A stretch of DNA of 39,633 nt from an uncultured Clostridia bacterium (GCA_947631945.1 CANRNI010000026.1:1-39633), one strand, 5' to 3'; counted from the stretch's first letter, positions 7,619-16,423 are shown. Notes: generated by a model from the sequence alone, not told the origin. Numbers and translations: made by a program.

Positions 7619-7933
7619 TTAATACCCAATCAATATCATTTTCTTTTCACAGAACCATGCAATATAGATAGGATTTTCTACATATATCTTTTGAGAATCG
7701 CTTCTTTGAGAATCATATAAATCTGCTATGGCCTGTTCAATTATTTCTAATGTAATTGAATTTTTCAAATCATCAGCATACAAAAACACATAATGCTCAA
7801 TGACTGATGGAATAGGTTTTTCTTCTAATTTCTCACAACAAACATTTATAGTAACAATATCATTATCATTGCTTTTTTCATATTCGCTTTTGATAACGTC
7901 ATAGACGGTTTGCGCAATTTTTTTATAGTCCAT
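7619..7933 (-). CDS. Hypothetical protein, probable cysteine-depleted relative of the Cys-rich family
   Basis: A 104-aa protein with few cysteines. Its start (MDYKKIAQTVYDVIKSEYEK) resembles the start of the family member at 28034-28453 (MTYQDMAKVIYEVLQKK), and ITLEIIEQAIADLYDSQ...QKIYVENP resembles the FTLENIETAVKVI...QKTYIQDF stretch of that protein. It ends soon after, where the others carry the CxxCW module. I read it as a shortened, zinc-less family member, but the resemblance is weak. It starts behind GGGAGG and lies 15 bases upstream of the tandem paralogues. Confidence 0.6.
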   Translation of the reverse strand: MDYKKIAQTVYDVIKSEYEKSNDNDIVTINVCCEKLEEKPIPSVIEHYVFLYADDLKNSITLEIIEQAIADLYDSQRSDSQKIYVENPIYIAWFCEKKMILIGY

Positions 7934-7952
7934 TATCTTTCCCTCCCAATCA

Positions 7953-8999
7953 TCACTCTAATGCGCGGAGAATTTCCTTGAATCCTACCAATGCTCCATA
8001 CCCTTCCCCGTCACCGGAGGTAATGATCGTCTTGACGGAGGAATTGACCGCTTTTACCGCCGCCTCCTGAATGCTTAATTCTCTGTCACGGAAGTATTCT
8101 TCTGTGTAGGCTTTCTGCTTTTCCAATTCCGCTTCTTTTTCCAACTTGGCGATTTCAAGATTCTGCTCTGCGATAGAAACATTGGCTTCGGAGACTGCAA
8201 GCTGGGCTTCGGCTGCTTTCTTTTGTTCATATGCCGCCGCGTCTGCTTCTGTCTGCCGCTGCATGAGTTCCTTTTCGCTCTGGGCTTTCTGTTCGTCTAC
8301 CAACTGTTGATTCAATTCATCCTGCTTTTCCCGCGCAAGTTTCGCAAGCTCCACTTCGTTCTGGGCTTCGGTTTTCTGGTCGATCTTTTGCTGAATGTCT
8401 TCGGGAAGATTCAACGTACCGATTTCAAACCGGATCAGTTCCACGCCGTATATATCTTCCAATGTTTCGGAAAGGATGGAAAAGACTTCGCTCTGGATTT
8501 CCGCACGGGAAGACTGAATATCATAAACGGAATACGCCTGTGAGACGGTGGACAGTTTACCCTTTGTCAGTCCGTATATATCGTTATTCAGAATGCTGTC
8601 AAAGGATTTTGTTCCGAAAGACTTTATAATTTTTTCAATGTCCACGGGGCGGACGGAGATATAAATATCCGCGTCCACGTTCTTCCCCTCCTGTGAGGCT
8701 ACCTGCATGGACATATCTTCTTTGTTATCTCCCTCCGCAAGGGATGTCCAGTTTTGCGAAATAATGGTAGTCGGATAAGTCAACACTTCCTGTGCAATAG
8801 GGTCAATGCGAATCCGGCCTGTGCGTTCGGCTGCGAGAACGGAGGTTCCTTCGATCACATCATCAGTCGGTTTAGCATTACGGTCATAAACATAACCGAC
8901 ATATCCGGCGGGGATGGTTTCATGTGTAGCTGCATAGCCGATCAATCCGGCGATGGTAACGACCAATACAAAAGCGAGAACGATACAAAATTTTTTCAT
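7953..8999 (-). CDS. SPFH/prohibitin-family membrane protein
   Basis: A 348-aa protein with an N-terminal membrane anchor (residues 4-24), an SPFH domain (about 28-200; note the GYVGYVYDRNA opening and the later FEIGTLNLPEDIQQKI), and a long Glu/Lys/Gln/Ala-rich coiled coil (about 205-310). This is the architecture of prohibitins and HflK/HflC, which oligomerise into membrane microdomain rings and modulate FtsH. Phage copies are known but their role is unclear; protection from host membrane proteolysis or superinfection control are possibilities. The start overlaps the 59-aa membrane protein upstream by four bases, so the two are very likely made together. Confidence 0.88.
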   Translation of the reverse strand: MKKFCIVLAFVLVVTIAGLIGYAATHETIPAGYVGYVYDRNAKPTDDVIEGTSVLAAERTGRIRIDPIAQEVLTYPTTIISQNWTSLAEGDNKEDMSMQVASQEGKNVDADIYISVRPVDIEKIIKSFGTKSFDSILNNDIYGLTKGKLSTVSQAYSVYDIQSSRAEIQSEVFSILSETLEDIYGVELIRFEIGTLNLPEDIQQKIDQKTEAQNEVELAKLAREKQDELNQQLVDEQKAQSEKELMQRQTEADAAAYEQKKAAEAQLAVSEANVSIAEQNLEIAKLEKEAELEKQKAYTEEYFRDRELSIQEAAVKAVNSSVKTIITSGDGEGYGALVGFKEILRALE

Positions 9000-9175
9000 T
9001 TTTCTTTCCTTTCTTTCTGTTCAACGGATTCATTTTCAGATTTTTTATCTGGTGTTTGCGGTTCGTCTTGTTCGGGATGAAGATAATCTTTCAGCCACAA
9101 ATAAATCGGAACGCGGTAGCCAAACGCAAGGACGATGGCGACCAAAACGATGAGAATGATTCCTTTCACTGGCAT
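8996..9175 (-). CDS. Small single-pass membrane protein, 59 aa
   Basis: A short frame starting MPVKGIILIVLVAIVLAFGY, one hydrophobic segment (residues 5-20), then an amphipathic stretch (YLWLKDYLHP) and a highly charged tail. An AAAGGA site lies about 9 bases upstream of ATG 9175, and the stop overlaps the start of the SPFH gene as ATGA. Position and topology suggest a partner or membrane adaptor for the SPFH protein, similar to small partners seen with other SPFH or NfeD-type pairs, though there is no sequence match. Its coupling to a confident gene is the main support for its being real. Confidence 0.68.
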   Translation of the reverse strand: MPVKGIILIVLVAIVLAFGYRVPIYLWLKDYLHPEQDEPQTPDKKSENESVEQKERKEK

Positions 9176-9194
9176 AATGGATGATCCTTTCGAT

Positions 9195-9845
9195 TTACGC
9201 GGTGGGGAGTGTGAAAATCAATTCTTCCGCGTAGGGCAATGTCCGCGCCCACGCGATAAAGTTCGGCAATGCCGGATTATCACAGCCCGACCACTCATTG
9301 AGTTTATGATTCTGCCGCTGGTGGCAGATGGTATACAGGTTTTCATAATTCATGGTAATGGTCCGTTTTTGGAGCCATGATTCCGGGAGCCAACGGATGA
9401 GTTCTTTCCAATACCGCTTATCCCGTGTTTTTAGGTAGATGATCCGCAGTTTTTCAAGCTGTTCAATGACCTTTTCTGCCGGAAAAGTGTGGAGATCAGA
9501 ATCCCTGTCGTCTGTTTCAAAACAATTCATCTTGATTTCCGTGGATGCCAATTTGTGCATGGTGGAGCAGGAATTGGAAACGGTTCCGACCTTATAAGTA
9601 TCAAACTCTTTGAACAGATACAAAGGAGCGGTCATATCCGTGGAGACGAAAATCTGACGGAGGAATTTCCGGTGTTCACTTCCGGCTCGAATCAATTTCT
9701 GCGCGAGTTCAAGATCGTTCTTGCCAAGCTGCGGCGTTCCATTGGGAGGGAAAACGGAATCGGACCGCTCCCAACTTTCCATCGGATTTCTCATGCCGCG
9801 AATGGCGTGAGCGAATCCCCAAACCTCAGTATTCTCAAATTTCAT
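9195..9845 (-). CDS. Phage protein with remote similarity to flavin-dependent thymidylate synthase (ThyX)
   Basis: A 216-aa protein, close to the usual ThyX length. The central segment has the layout of ThyX: LIRAGSEHRKFLRQIFVS looks like the region leading to its motif, and EFDTYKVGTVSNSCSTMHKL falls where ThyX has its RHR...S..S.RY dUMP/FAD motif. The canonical RHR triplet itself is missing, so catalysis is doubtful. It might be a diverged thymidylate synthase acting on a modified pyrimidine, or only share the fold. The surrounding nucleotide metabolism genes fit either view. A conserved phage protein is certain; the ThyX link is inference. Confidence 0.5.
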   Translation of the reverse strand: MKFENTEVWGFAHAIRGMRNPMESWERSDSVFPPNGTPQLGKNDLELAQKLIRAGSEHRKFLRQIFVSTDMTAPLYLFKEFDTYKVGTVSNSCSTMHKLASTEIKMNCFETDDRDSDLHTFPAEKVIEQLEKLRIIYLKTRDKRYWKELIRWLPESWLQKRTITMNYENLYTICHQRQNHKLNEWSGCDNPALPNFIAWARTLPYAEELIFTLPTA

Positions 9846-9865
9846 TCTTCTTTCTGATTTCCTCC

Positions 9866-10303
9866 TTATATATACAATCGAATAGGCAGCACGGGAATGT
9901 GATACCGACTTGCGTCATATACGGTTCTGCCGCAGTCGGTTCCGACAATTACAAGGTCCGCGTTTTTCAGATTCCGGGTAAAAGTCGCACCATTCTGACA
10001 AAGCAAGGTCCGCAACTGTTCATGGGAATAGGGATTCAGATTCCCGGAAAAAGCAACGGTTTTGTGAAAAGTCGTTTGTAACAGGCGATTCAGCCCCAAC
10101 GGAAGACGGTCTTTGGAAATCCATTTGACTTGCTCGGTGGGAGAATCCACACAGGAAAATCCGGTTTCATCCTCCATTTGTTTCAGTTCATTGAGCAGAA
10201 TGTCATATTCCTGTTGAGAAAGGATAGCGGTGTTTTGCGGCTCGGTCTTGGTTCGGTTCAGACAATCGGTCAAAATACGGATTGCTTCTTTTTGGTCTTC
10301 CAT
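9866..10303 (-). CDS. BRCT-domain protein
   Basis: A 145-aa protein whose C-terminal half (about 77-145) is a BRCT domain: KTVAFSGNLNPYSHEQLRTL, then NGATFTRNLKNADLVIVG and a final YHIPVLPI strand. This is the same fold as at the end of bacterial NAD-dependent DNA ligase, where it binds DNA ends or 5' phosphates. The N-terminal half is helical with no recognised motif. The start at 10303 is chosen for its AGGAGG site rather than the ATG at 10372. It follows an ERCC4-type nuclease by about 14 bases, so the two may act together in branched-DNA processing. No ligase catalytic core is present. Confidence 0.85.
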   Translation of the reverse strand: MEDQKEAIRILTDCLNRTKTEPQNTAILSQQEYDILLNELKQMEDETGFSCVDSPTEQVKWISKDRLPLGLNRLLQTTFHKTVAFSGNLNPYSHEQLRTLLCQNGATFTRNLKNADLVIVGTDCGRTVYDASRYHIPVLPIRLYI

Positions 10304-10317
10304 CTTTCCTCCTTTTG

Positions 10318-10854
10318 TCACTGGGTCAGCAACGTTTTCAGATAATACAGAAAGGTTCCATACAGATAACATCCGGCAGATTCTTTCTGGGGGAGAAAAA
10401 TAAACTGCACATCAAACTTATGATTGAAGGAATGCAGGGACGCGATAAAAGCGTTCGCCGCCATTTTGGTTTGATAATTCCCGGACAGTACGTCGGAATA
10501 ATTGGCTCCCTCGATCATGAGGTATTTCTTGCCATGATAAGTGAGCATTTCTTTTTCAAAACGGTCCCGGTTTTCGGTGAAGTTTCCGCTCAATTCCTCC
10601 AACGAGCCTTTGCGCTCCACCATGATAGACCGATCAAAATAGCAATCGGCGGGCAGATGGAGAGAGGGATTTGCGGGGAGGAAAAAAGAATAATCTCCGT
10701 TGTGCAAAGTCTTTTTCTGATAGGGAATGTGCTTTTCTTCAAACCACTGTAGAATATGTGCGTTTTTCTGCTCTCTGGTATCAACCAGTATCGTCATAGA
10801 TTGGAGCAGTTCCGTCATTTCGGCGGAGGTATAGGGATAACGGCACAAGGTCAA
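10318..10854 (-). CDS. ERCC4/XPF-type structure-specific endonuclease
   Basis: A protein of up to 178 aa with the XPF nuclease signature: ILVDTREQKN near residue 22, GDYSFFLP, and VERKGSLEELSGNF followed by RDRFEKEM. The D...ERK residues coordinate the metal in the family, which cuts branched or flap DNA. No helix-hairpin-helix tail is present, so it is a minimal nuclease domain. The start is uncertain: TTG at 10854 and TTG at 10848 are both possible, and the first ATG (10818) would remove the strand before the conserved core. It lies between the polymerase and the BRCT protein, consistent with a role at replication forks or in recombination. Confidence 0.88.
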   Translation of the reverse strand: MTLCRYPYTSAEMTELLQSMTILVDTREQKNAHILQWFEEKHIPYQKKTLHNGDYSFFLPANPSLHLPADCYFDRSIMVERKGSLEELSGNFTENRDRFEKEMLTYHGKKYLMIEGANYSDVLSGNYQTKMAANAFIASLHSFNHKFDVQFIFLPQKESAGCYLYGTFLYYLKTLLTQ

Positions 10855-10908
10855 CGTGTATTCGTCCAGTCCTTTCTTTGAAAAATGGGGAAATCGGTCT
10901 TTTTCTTT

Positions 10909-13900
10909 TCATTGTACAAAACTCCATTTTTGTAAAATGATTTCTTTTTTCTCATCATCCTGTACCCATTCGCCGTTCGCGTCCTTCTTCCACTTGCCCT
11001 CTTTGGAACGCTGAATGGATTTGATTACGTTCCCTTCATAGATAGGCATTTTGTCATAGGCGGCTCTTTTGACTTTGACGGTTTCCTCCGCGCGGTCACA
11101 GAGACGGCAAAGGGTCAGCACGGGATTTTTATATTTACATTCACAGGATTCCACAAAATAATAATCCGGCAAAAAATCGGGGAAAGAAGTACGGAGATAG
11201 CCAAAATGCTCTTTTTCGATTTGTAACTGCTCCGGTACGGACATGGCTTCGTCTTCCAATGTGTCCCAAAATTCCCGTAACGCGGGGGCAGAATCAAACT
11301 CCGTCCACTGTTTCTCTGTCTCTCGCGCGTGGCGAGTGATGAAGGGAAGATATTTCGGGGGGATGGAAGTTTTGGAAAAAGAAGATCGGTCGGATAAGTA
11401 ATCGGAGGCGGCGACAAAGTGACGGATTTTTTTGACGGTTCCAAAGTCATGAAAATAGTCAATATCAATGAGTGTATTTAATTTGGCACTGTCCAGAGAT
11501 TTGGTCTGTTTGAGGATGGTCCACAAGTCACAAAAGTCAATATGCGGATGTTCTTTTGCAATGCGGTACAGGTCGTTAGCTGCGGTTTGGCTCATGCCCT
11601 TGATGGAAAGCAAGGAAGGATAGATCGTCTGATGAGCAGCGTCGGCAACGAATCGGCGGTTATCCAGTCCGAAACGGTATGCCCCTTCCTGAATCTGAAA
11701 GCCCTGTGTCATTTCCGCTTTAAAAGCGGCGACTTTATTCTTATTCCCTTTATCGGAGTACATTTGAAGGAAAACTTCGTAAAACTCATAGGGATAATGG
11801 GCTTTCAAATAGGCACAATACAGGCTGTCCAGTGCCATACAGTAGGCATGGGAGGCGTTAAAAGAATAGTTACAACTATCACTGATGATTTGCCAAACCT
11901 TTTGGCTGATGGACAGAGCGGCGGATTCTGTCATTTTTTCCTCCTGCATGATACGGGACTGGAATCCTTGTAGAAAACGCTCTTCCAGTGGCTTTACCAA
12001 TTCCGGGTGCTTTTTGGCAATCGCCTTGATAATGCCGTAGCATTCATCCATGGGGAATCCGGCGTAATGCAGCGTATTCATGGCCTGTTCTTGATACAGG
12101 ATATAACTTTGTGGAAATTCCTCAGTCTGGATCAGGTTATCCAACGCGGGGATGCCATAGGAGAACGGTTCCCGTCGCTCGAATTGCGCATACATGGATT
12201 TGAAGCCGGGGCGAATCGCGGCAATAAACGCGGACAATTCGGAAATGTTTTTTGGCTGATAGGTCATGAGTTTTTGTGTGGTGGACTTTTTCTCGCACTG
12301 GTTGATTCCCATGGTAAGGCCGTTGGCATACAGGTCCCAAACTTTGGGGTCGTTTTTGACTAATTCCCGTAATTCCTCAACGGTATGAGGGGGGATGCCA
12401 ATGCGCTGATATACGGCATTGATTAAAAGGACTACATCTACTTTCAAAAGATCATTCTTTAAAAATTTGTAATTCTCTGCTACCTGTCCATCTATGACCG
12501 TGGTGATACATTCCTTCTTTGTAGTATCAGACTTGCAGCGTATCAGACCGATCTCCCGGCGAATGTCTCCGGCATACAAAAGGTAGGAACACGGGGCTTG
12601 TTTTTTATCGGTGATGATGCCCCAATATTTTTTACTTGCGTCCAAATAAGAATGATACTGTTTATCTACGTAATCGTAAATGTCGATTTCATTCTTTTCG
12701 TCTTCATCCTCCGCGTATTTCAAGGCTTCGTCATACTGTTTGATTTGTTCGGAAATGGCATTGGCAACGGCAAAATCCAATTTCTGTGTACGGGCGTACA
12801 TTTTAAACGCTGCTGGTTTACGGGCCGTGCCAAACGCGATCATGGGATAGGCGTGATTTTGTCCCATCACTTCTTCCTGTGCTTTTGCGAAAATTTCCGG
12901 GTTTCCGCAGTTCAAATCCAAATCGGGCAAAGACTTTGTTTCCAATATCCGGCTTTCGGAAATAAACCGTTCCGGGTACAGTTTGATAGGGCTGGTGAAA
13001 CGGTCCACTTTGGAAAAGCCGCATAAAGTATTGGTGAGAAAGCCAACCGCGCTCCCCCGTCCGGTAGAGGTGATATAACCGCCGTTATGGAGAGCCTTTT
13101 TGACGATTTCATAGTCGATCATGGGGTAATCGACCATATTGGTATTTTTATAAACGTTGACTTCCTCTTTTACTCCCTGATAATATTCCTCTCTGCGTTC
13201 CTCCGGCACGTGTTCGATATACTCTTTGAATTTTTTGGTAATCAAACGGGAATAACATTTTTTTCGTTCGTCAATGGACAGTTTCGGGAGTGGGATTCCG
13301 TCAATGGAATGTTCCCCGTCAAAAAGGGTAGGGAGTTTCACGTCTTTGGAAAAGACCGGATTCTGGACGGTATAATCCTCAAAATCCAACACGACATTGG
13401 TGTTCTCCATGGCACGGCAAATCTGTTCTTTGGAGAAAACGCCCTGTGTCAAAAACCGTTTCAGCGTGGTATCTTCATCGGGATAGTCCATATAAAAATG
13501 GTCTTCGTCGGCATAGTGGACTTTATTCAAAAGCAGCAGATTATCCCGTTCCTCTGCCTGTTCGGGGGTGATATAATGGCTGTCCAGTCCCACGATCATT
13601 TCCGCGCCGTATCGGGAAGACCAATTCTTTATCTTTTGATTGAGCGTGACCTGACCGGGGAAGTCATGATACTGGATTTCCAGATAAAAATTGGAATGGA
13701 AATGGTCGGCAAGCTGTTGAAGGATGGGTTCTGTTTCTTCGTCGCCGTAGTTCCAAAATCCAATACAGGCGGAAGTCACGACCACATCATTCGGCGGAAG
13801 GGACAAAAGCAAGGGGAGATCGACGCGGGGGCGGAAATAATAGCCAGTCTCGTTGGCTTCGGACAGCACGTCGTTGATGGCACGTCGGCCAGCCTCTGTT

Positions 13901-14169
13901 CTTGCCAACAGGATAATGTGGTTATTCCTGCGGTCCTTTTCCATACGGTCCTTGACCCAATAGGCTTCCGTGCCAAAAATGAATTTCAGTCCATACTTCT
14001 TTGCCGTTTCCCAACAGGTGTGATATTTCCCCTGCCACCCATGTTCCACGGAGGAAAGCGTTTTCTGCCCCAATTCCACCGCCCGTTTGGCATAGTCTTC
14101 ATAGTTGACGGCTGAATCATAAAAGCCCCAGATATTGCTTGCGAAAGTATGTTTATGATAATTTTCCAT
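10909..14169 (-). CDS. DNA polymerase III alpha subunit (DnaE-type, C family)
   Basis: A 1086-aa replicative polymerase. The PHP domain opens the protein (H5-K-H7, EHG at 42-44, GLDSHYITPEQAEERDNL about 194-211). The C-family palm follows: STGRGSAVGFL (368-378) binds the incoming nucleotide phosphates, and PDLDL (415-419) holds catalytic aspartates. Later come the finger-like SYILYQEQAM and FNASHAYCMALDSLYCAYLK typical of DnaE. A Cys-containing C-terminal segment replaces the usual long tau-binding tail, so the protein is slightly shorter than host DnaE. Most phages use A- or B-family polymerases; phage DnaE is best known from SPbeta-like phages. It ends in front of the ERCC4 nuclease and follows the Cas4-like nuclease. 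Confidence 0.95.
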   Translation of the reverse strand: MENYHKHTFASNIWGFYDSAVNYEDYAKRAVELGQKTLSSVEHGWQGKYHTCWETAKKYGLKFIFGTEAYWVKDRMEKDRRNNHIILLARTEAGRRAINDVLSEANETGYYFRPRVDLPLLLSLPPNDVVVTSACIGFWNYGDEETEPILQQLADHFHSNFYLEIQYHDFPGQVTLNQKIKNWSSRYGAEMIVGLDSHYITPEQAEERDNLLLLNKVHYADEDHFYMDYPDEDTTLKRFLTQGVFSKEQICRAMENTNVVLDFEDYTVQNPVFSKDVKLPTLFDGEHSIDGIPLPKLSIDERKKCYSRLITKKFKEYIEHVPEERREEYYQGVKEEVNVYKNTNMVDYPMIDYEIVKKALHNGGYITSTGRGSAVGFLTNTLCGFSKVDRFTSPIKLYPERFISESRILETKSLPDLDLNCGNPEIFAKAQEEVMGQNHAYPMIAFGTARKPAAFKMYARTQKLDFAVANAISEQIKQYDEALKYAEDEDEKNEIDIYDYVDKQYHSYLDASKKYWGIITDKKQAPCSYLLYAGDIRREIGLIRCKSDTTKKECITTVIDGQVAENYKFLKNDLLKVDVVLLINAVYQRIGIPPHTVEELRELVKNDPKVWDLYANGLTMGINQCEKKSTTQKLMTYQPKNISELSAFIAAIRPGFKSMYAQFERREPFSYGIPALDNLIQTEEFPQSYILYQEQAMNTLHYAGFPMDECYGIIKAIAKKHPELVKPLEERFLQGFQSRIMQEEKMTESAALSISQKVWQIISDSCNYSFNASHAYCMALDSLYCAYLKAHYPYEFYEVFLQMYSDKGNKNKVAAFKAEMTQGFQIQEGAYRFGLDNRRFVADAAHQTIYPSLLSIKGMSQTAANDLYRIAKEHPHIDFCDLWTILKQTKSLDSAKLNTLIDIDYFHDFGTVKKIRHFVAASDYLSDRSSFSKTSIPPKYLPFITRHARETEKQWTEFDSAPALREFWDTLEDEAMSVPEQLQIEKEHFGYLRTSFPDFLPDYYFVESCECKYKNPVLTLCRLCDRAEETVKVKRAAYDKMPIYEGNVIKSIQRSKEGKWKKDANGEWVQDDEKKEIILQKWSFVQ

Positions 14170-14205
14170 AAGGATTCCTTTCCGTTCATGCGAAAAAGAT
14201 TTGCA

Positions 14206-15300
14206 TTAAAACAAGTCCATGTCTTCGTCATTGGAAGTGAAAAGTTTTATGCGGTCATGTGTCTGAATATGCGGACAGGTATTTCGATGAGAACAAAGGA
14301 CGTGGCAATAAAAAGTATCGTCTATCCGTTTCCCGTTTCGCCGGGTCACAAAGAAGGGACGGGGAGGATAAGCGGTGATGTCATGGGGATGAAGGGATTC
14401 AAACAGATCGGCATTCCGGTTGATATAGTCCAGACATTCCGCTTTTCGTTCTGCGGTACAATCATAAGAAAGAAGATATGGCTCGACGTGGATTTGTCTC
14501 TGTATTTCCTCCGGCAAGACGGAAAGGGAATTTTCTTTTTTGGCGTGTTCCAACAAAAGATGAATTTGCAGTTCGTCCATGCCAAGCTGTTCCAGCATTT
14601 GATGAAGCGTACCTTCCAAAAACCGTGTCAAGTCACCACGATTCAAAACAGTTTTTTCAAAGGTATCATCACCCGGAACGGAAACGGTGCAATATTTCAT
14701 CATATTCCACGCCACGTCCCGGACCTTATACCCTTCCGCTTCTTTTGCGAGAGCGTAAAGGATCAACTGCCGTCCATGGTGCTGTAAATCCGCCTTTTTG
14801 AAATTGGAGGAAGTCTTCCAGTCAAAGATGGAGATCGTACCGTCTTCGTTGTGGCGAATCAGGTCGATATACCCGTGGATATACCGATTTTCGGACAATG
14901 GATAAAGGAAAAGCTGCTCGGTTTCAAAATCCCCAACGGGAGGGACAAAGGTTTTGCAAAAGTGGGTCATATCCGCCACCCATCTGTCCCGGATAGAAAC
15001 ACCTTCACGGGGAGAATTGGGAAACGTAATGCCAAACAAATCCAATTCGGCAAGCTCTTTTTCCATGGCGGGGAGCAGTTCGGCGGGGTCGGCTTGATGA
15101 TTCATGATTTGTTCCAGTTTTTCATGAATCGCCGTTCCCAACAAACCGTAAATTCCTTCTTCGCCGGGTTCCCGGAGAATATAGGTCCGATATGCCTCAT
15201 GAAGACAATGGGCAATGGTATTGATTTTGGAAATACTGTACACCTGTTTCCCTGCCTGATAAAGCGCGGTCAGGCGGGGGTCTTGCGTTCGTTTTGCCAT
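14206..15300 (-). CDS. Cas4/RecB-like PD-(D/E)XK exonuclease with putative Fe-S cluster
   Basis: A 364-aa nuclease. Catalytic motifs are GTAIHE (H59), GYIDLI (D146), IFDWKTS (D160 and K162) and QLILY (Q178, Y182), in the order of the RecB/AddB/Cas4 nuclease fold. One early Cys (C32) and three near the C-terminus (C332, C336, C342) match the split four-Cys [4Fe-4S] arrangement of AddB and Cas4. Such enzymes resect DNA ends to give single strands. It sits between the polymerase and the primase, so it likely serves recombination-dependent replication. It is not a CRISPR component: no array or other cas gene is present. The acidic C-terminal tip (NDEDMDLF) resembles an SSB-type tail. Confidence 0.9.
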   Translation of the reverse strand: MAKRTQDPRLTALYQAGKQVYSISKINTIAHCLHEAYRTYILREPGEEGIYGLLGTAIHEKLEQIMNHQADPAELLPAMEKELAELDLFGITFPNSPREGVSIRDRWVADMTHFCKTFVPPVGDFETEQLFLYPLSENRYIHGYIDLIRHNEDGTISIFDWKTSSNFKKADLQHHGRQLILYALAKEAEGYKVRDVAWNMMKYCTVSVPGDDTFEKTVLNRGDLTRFLEGTLHQMLEQLGMDELQIHLLLEHAKKENSLSVLPEEIQRQIHVEPYLLSYDCTAERKAECLDYINRNADLFESLHPHDITAYPPRPFFVTRRNGKRIDDTFYCHVLCSHRNTCPHIQTHDRIKLFTSNDEDMDLF

Positions 15301-15345
15301 AAAAGAAATGTTCCTTTCCGTTTCTTGATTTTTTGAGAGGATTTT

Positions 15346-16368
15346 TCACAGCCACACCACACAATCTTTACATAAATTGGAAAACACTTCCTTTCCGCAA
15401 TCACTGGGAGCTTTTTTACTGTCCTTCGGGAGGTACTGATGGTCCCGGTCAAAGATATATCCCACCTGATTTTTTGTCAAGGTATTTTCGGTTTGCAGCT
15501 TTTCCGCTTCGGCGCGGATTTGTTCCTCCGGCAATCCTTCGTCCAATGCCAACACCATGCGGGGGACCATTAAGCCTTTCAGATATTTGGCCTGTGTTGG
15601 GCTGATGTTGCACCCACAGAGAGCCAAGCCGATATGACATCCCATGCTGTGTAGCTGCTGGACAAATTTTTCGGATTCCCCGATAATGGCGAGGTTTTTA
15701 TGCTGAATAGTAGCATAGTTATAATGGTAGCCATACAGGGTCAGACTGCGGGAACAGGGGAGAAGGGGGAGCCATCGTTCCCCTTTGTCACATTTTGTGT
15801 CATTTAACCGTCCCATGATGCCGCACAGTTGCCCGTCAAAAGTATATTCCGGGATGGTAATGCGGTTAGATTCCATATCCAGTCCCACATGGAAATGCCG
15901 TTGGGTAGAAAAGTTGATGCCGTCATGGAAGAAGAGCAGATTATACTTTTCTCCATATGGGGACAGGATGGTTTCCTCATAGGTCGGCATTGCCGTTTCC
16001 GGGTCTTCGCTTTCCCGCACCCACTCCCGATAAAAGCCGGAGAAGGGATAACGGGTCTGTTTGGAAACGCTTTCCGGTTCGATTCCGGCGGCTTTGGCAA
16101 CATATTGGAGCGCGTCGGGGAAATGCAAATGCTTTTGTCGCATGGCAAGCGTATAAATATCGCCGTATTCGTTGGTGGAAAAGCAGACAAATTTCAATGT
16201 GTCCACGGACAGACGCATGGAGGTAGGATTGGTGCCGGGTTCACGGGAAAAGCGAAAATACTTTTTATCGAACGTGATATTTTCATAACCCAATTCGGTC
16301 AGAATCCGATAACAGACATCTTCGTTTCCCCGCAGTTGCTCCGTCAATCTAAGGTGGTTGATACCCAA
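15346..16368 (-). CDS. DnaG-like DNA primase (TOPRIM) with zinc-less N-terminal domain
   Basis: A 340-aa primase-like protein. The N-terminal region keeps the shape of the DnaG zinc domain (FRFSREPGTNPTSMRLSVD, then KFVCFSTNEYGDIYTLAM), but the Cys-His-Cys-Cys ligands are replaced. The TOPRIM domain follows, with GESEKFVQQL in place of the EGxxD motif and MVLALDEGLPEE as the metal-binding acidic motif. It ends with a Cys-containing tail. It is encoded just after the helicase, as helicase-primase pairs often are. The apparent start is TTG at 16368, with AAAGGA about 13 bases away. Priming activity is inferred from the family; loss of zinc ligands suggests altered template recognition. Confidence 0.87.
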   Translation of the reverse strand: MGINHLRLTEQLRGNEDVCYRILTELGYENITFDKKYFRFSREPGTNPTSMRLSVDTLKFVCFSTNEYGDIYTLAMRQKHLHFPDALQYVAKAAGIEPESVSKQTRYPFSGFYREWVRESEDPETAMPTYEETILSPYGEKYNLLFFHDGINFSTQRHFHVGLDMESNRITIPEYTFDGQLCGIMGRLNDTKCDKGERWLPLLPCSRSLTLYGYHYNYATIQHKNLAIIGESEKFVQQLHSMGCHIGLALCGCNISPTQAKYLKGLMVPRMVLALDEGLPEEQIRAEAEKLQTENTLTKNQVGYIFDRDHQYLPKDSKKAPSDCGKEVFSNLCKDCVVWL

Positions 16369-16423
16369 ATATGCGATCTTTTCCTTTCACAGATTTCCCT
16401 CCCTGCGTTTGTTTATTTGTTCG

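Noticed and set aside
13087-14115. Long plus-strand open frame (342 codons) opposite the DNA polymerase
   Set aside because: It is antisense to a confident DnaE gene, has no ribosome binding site, and its translation shows no domain; it is a shadow of codon bias.
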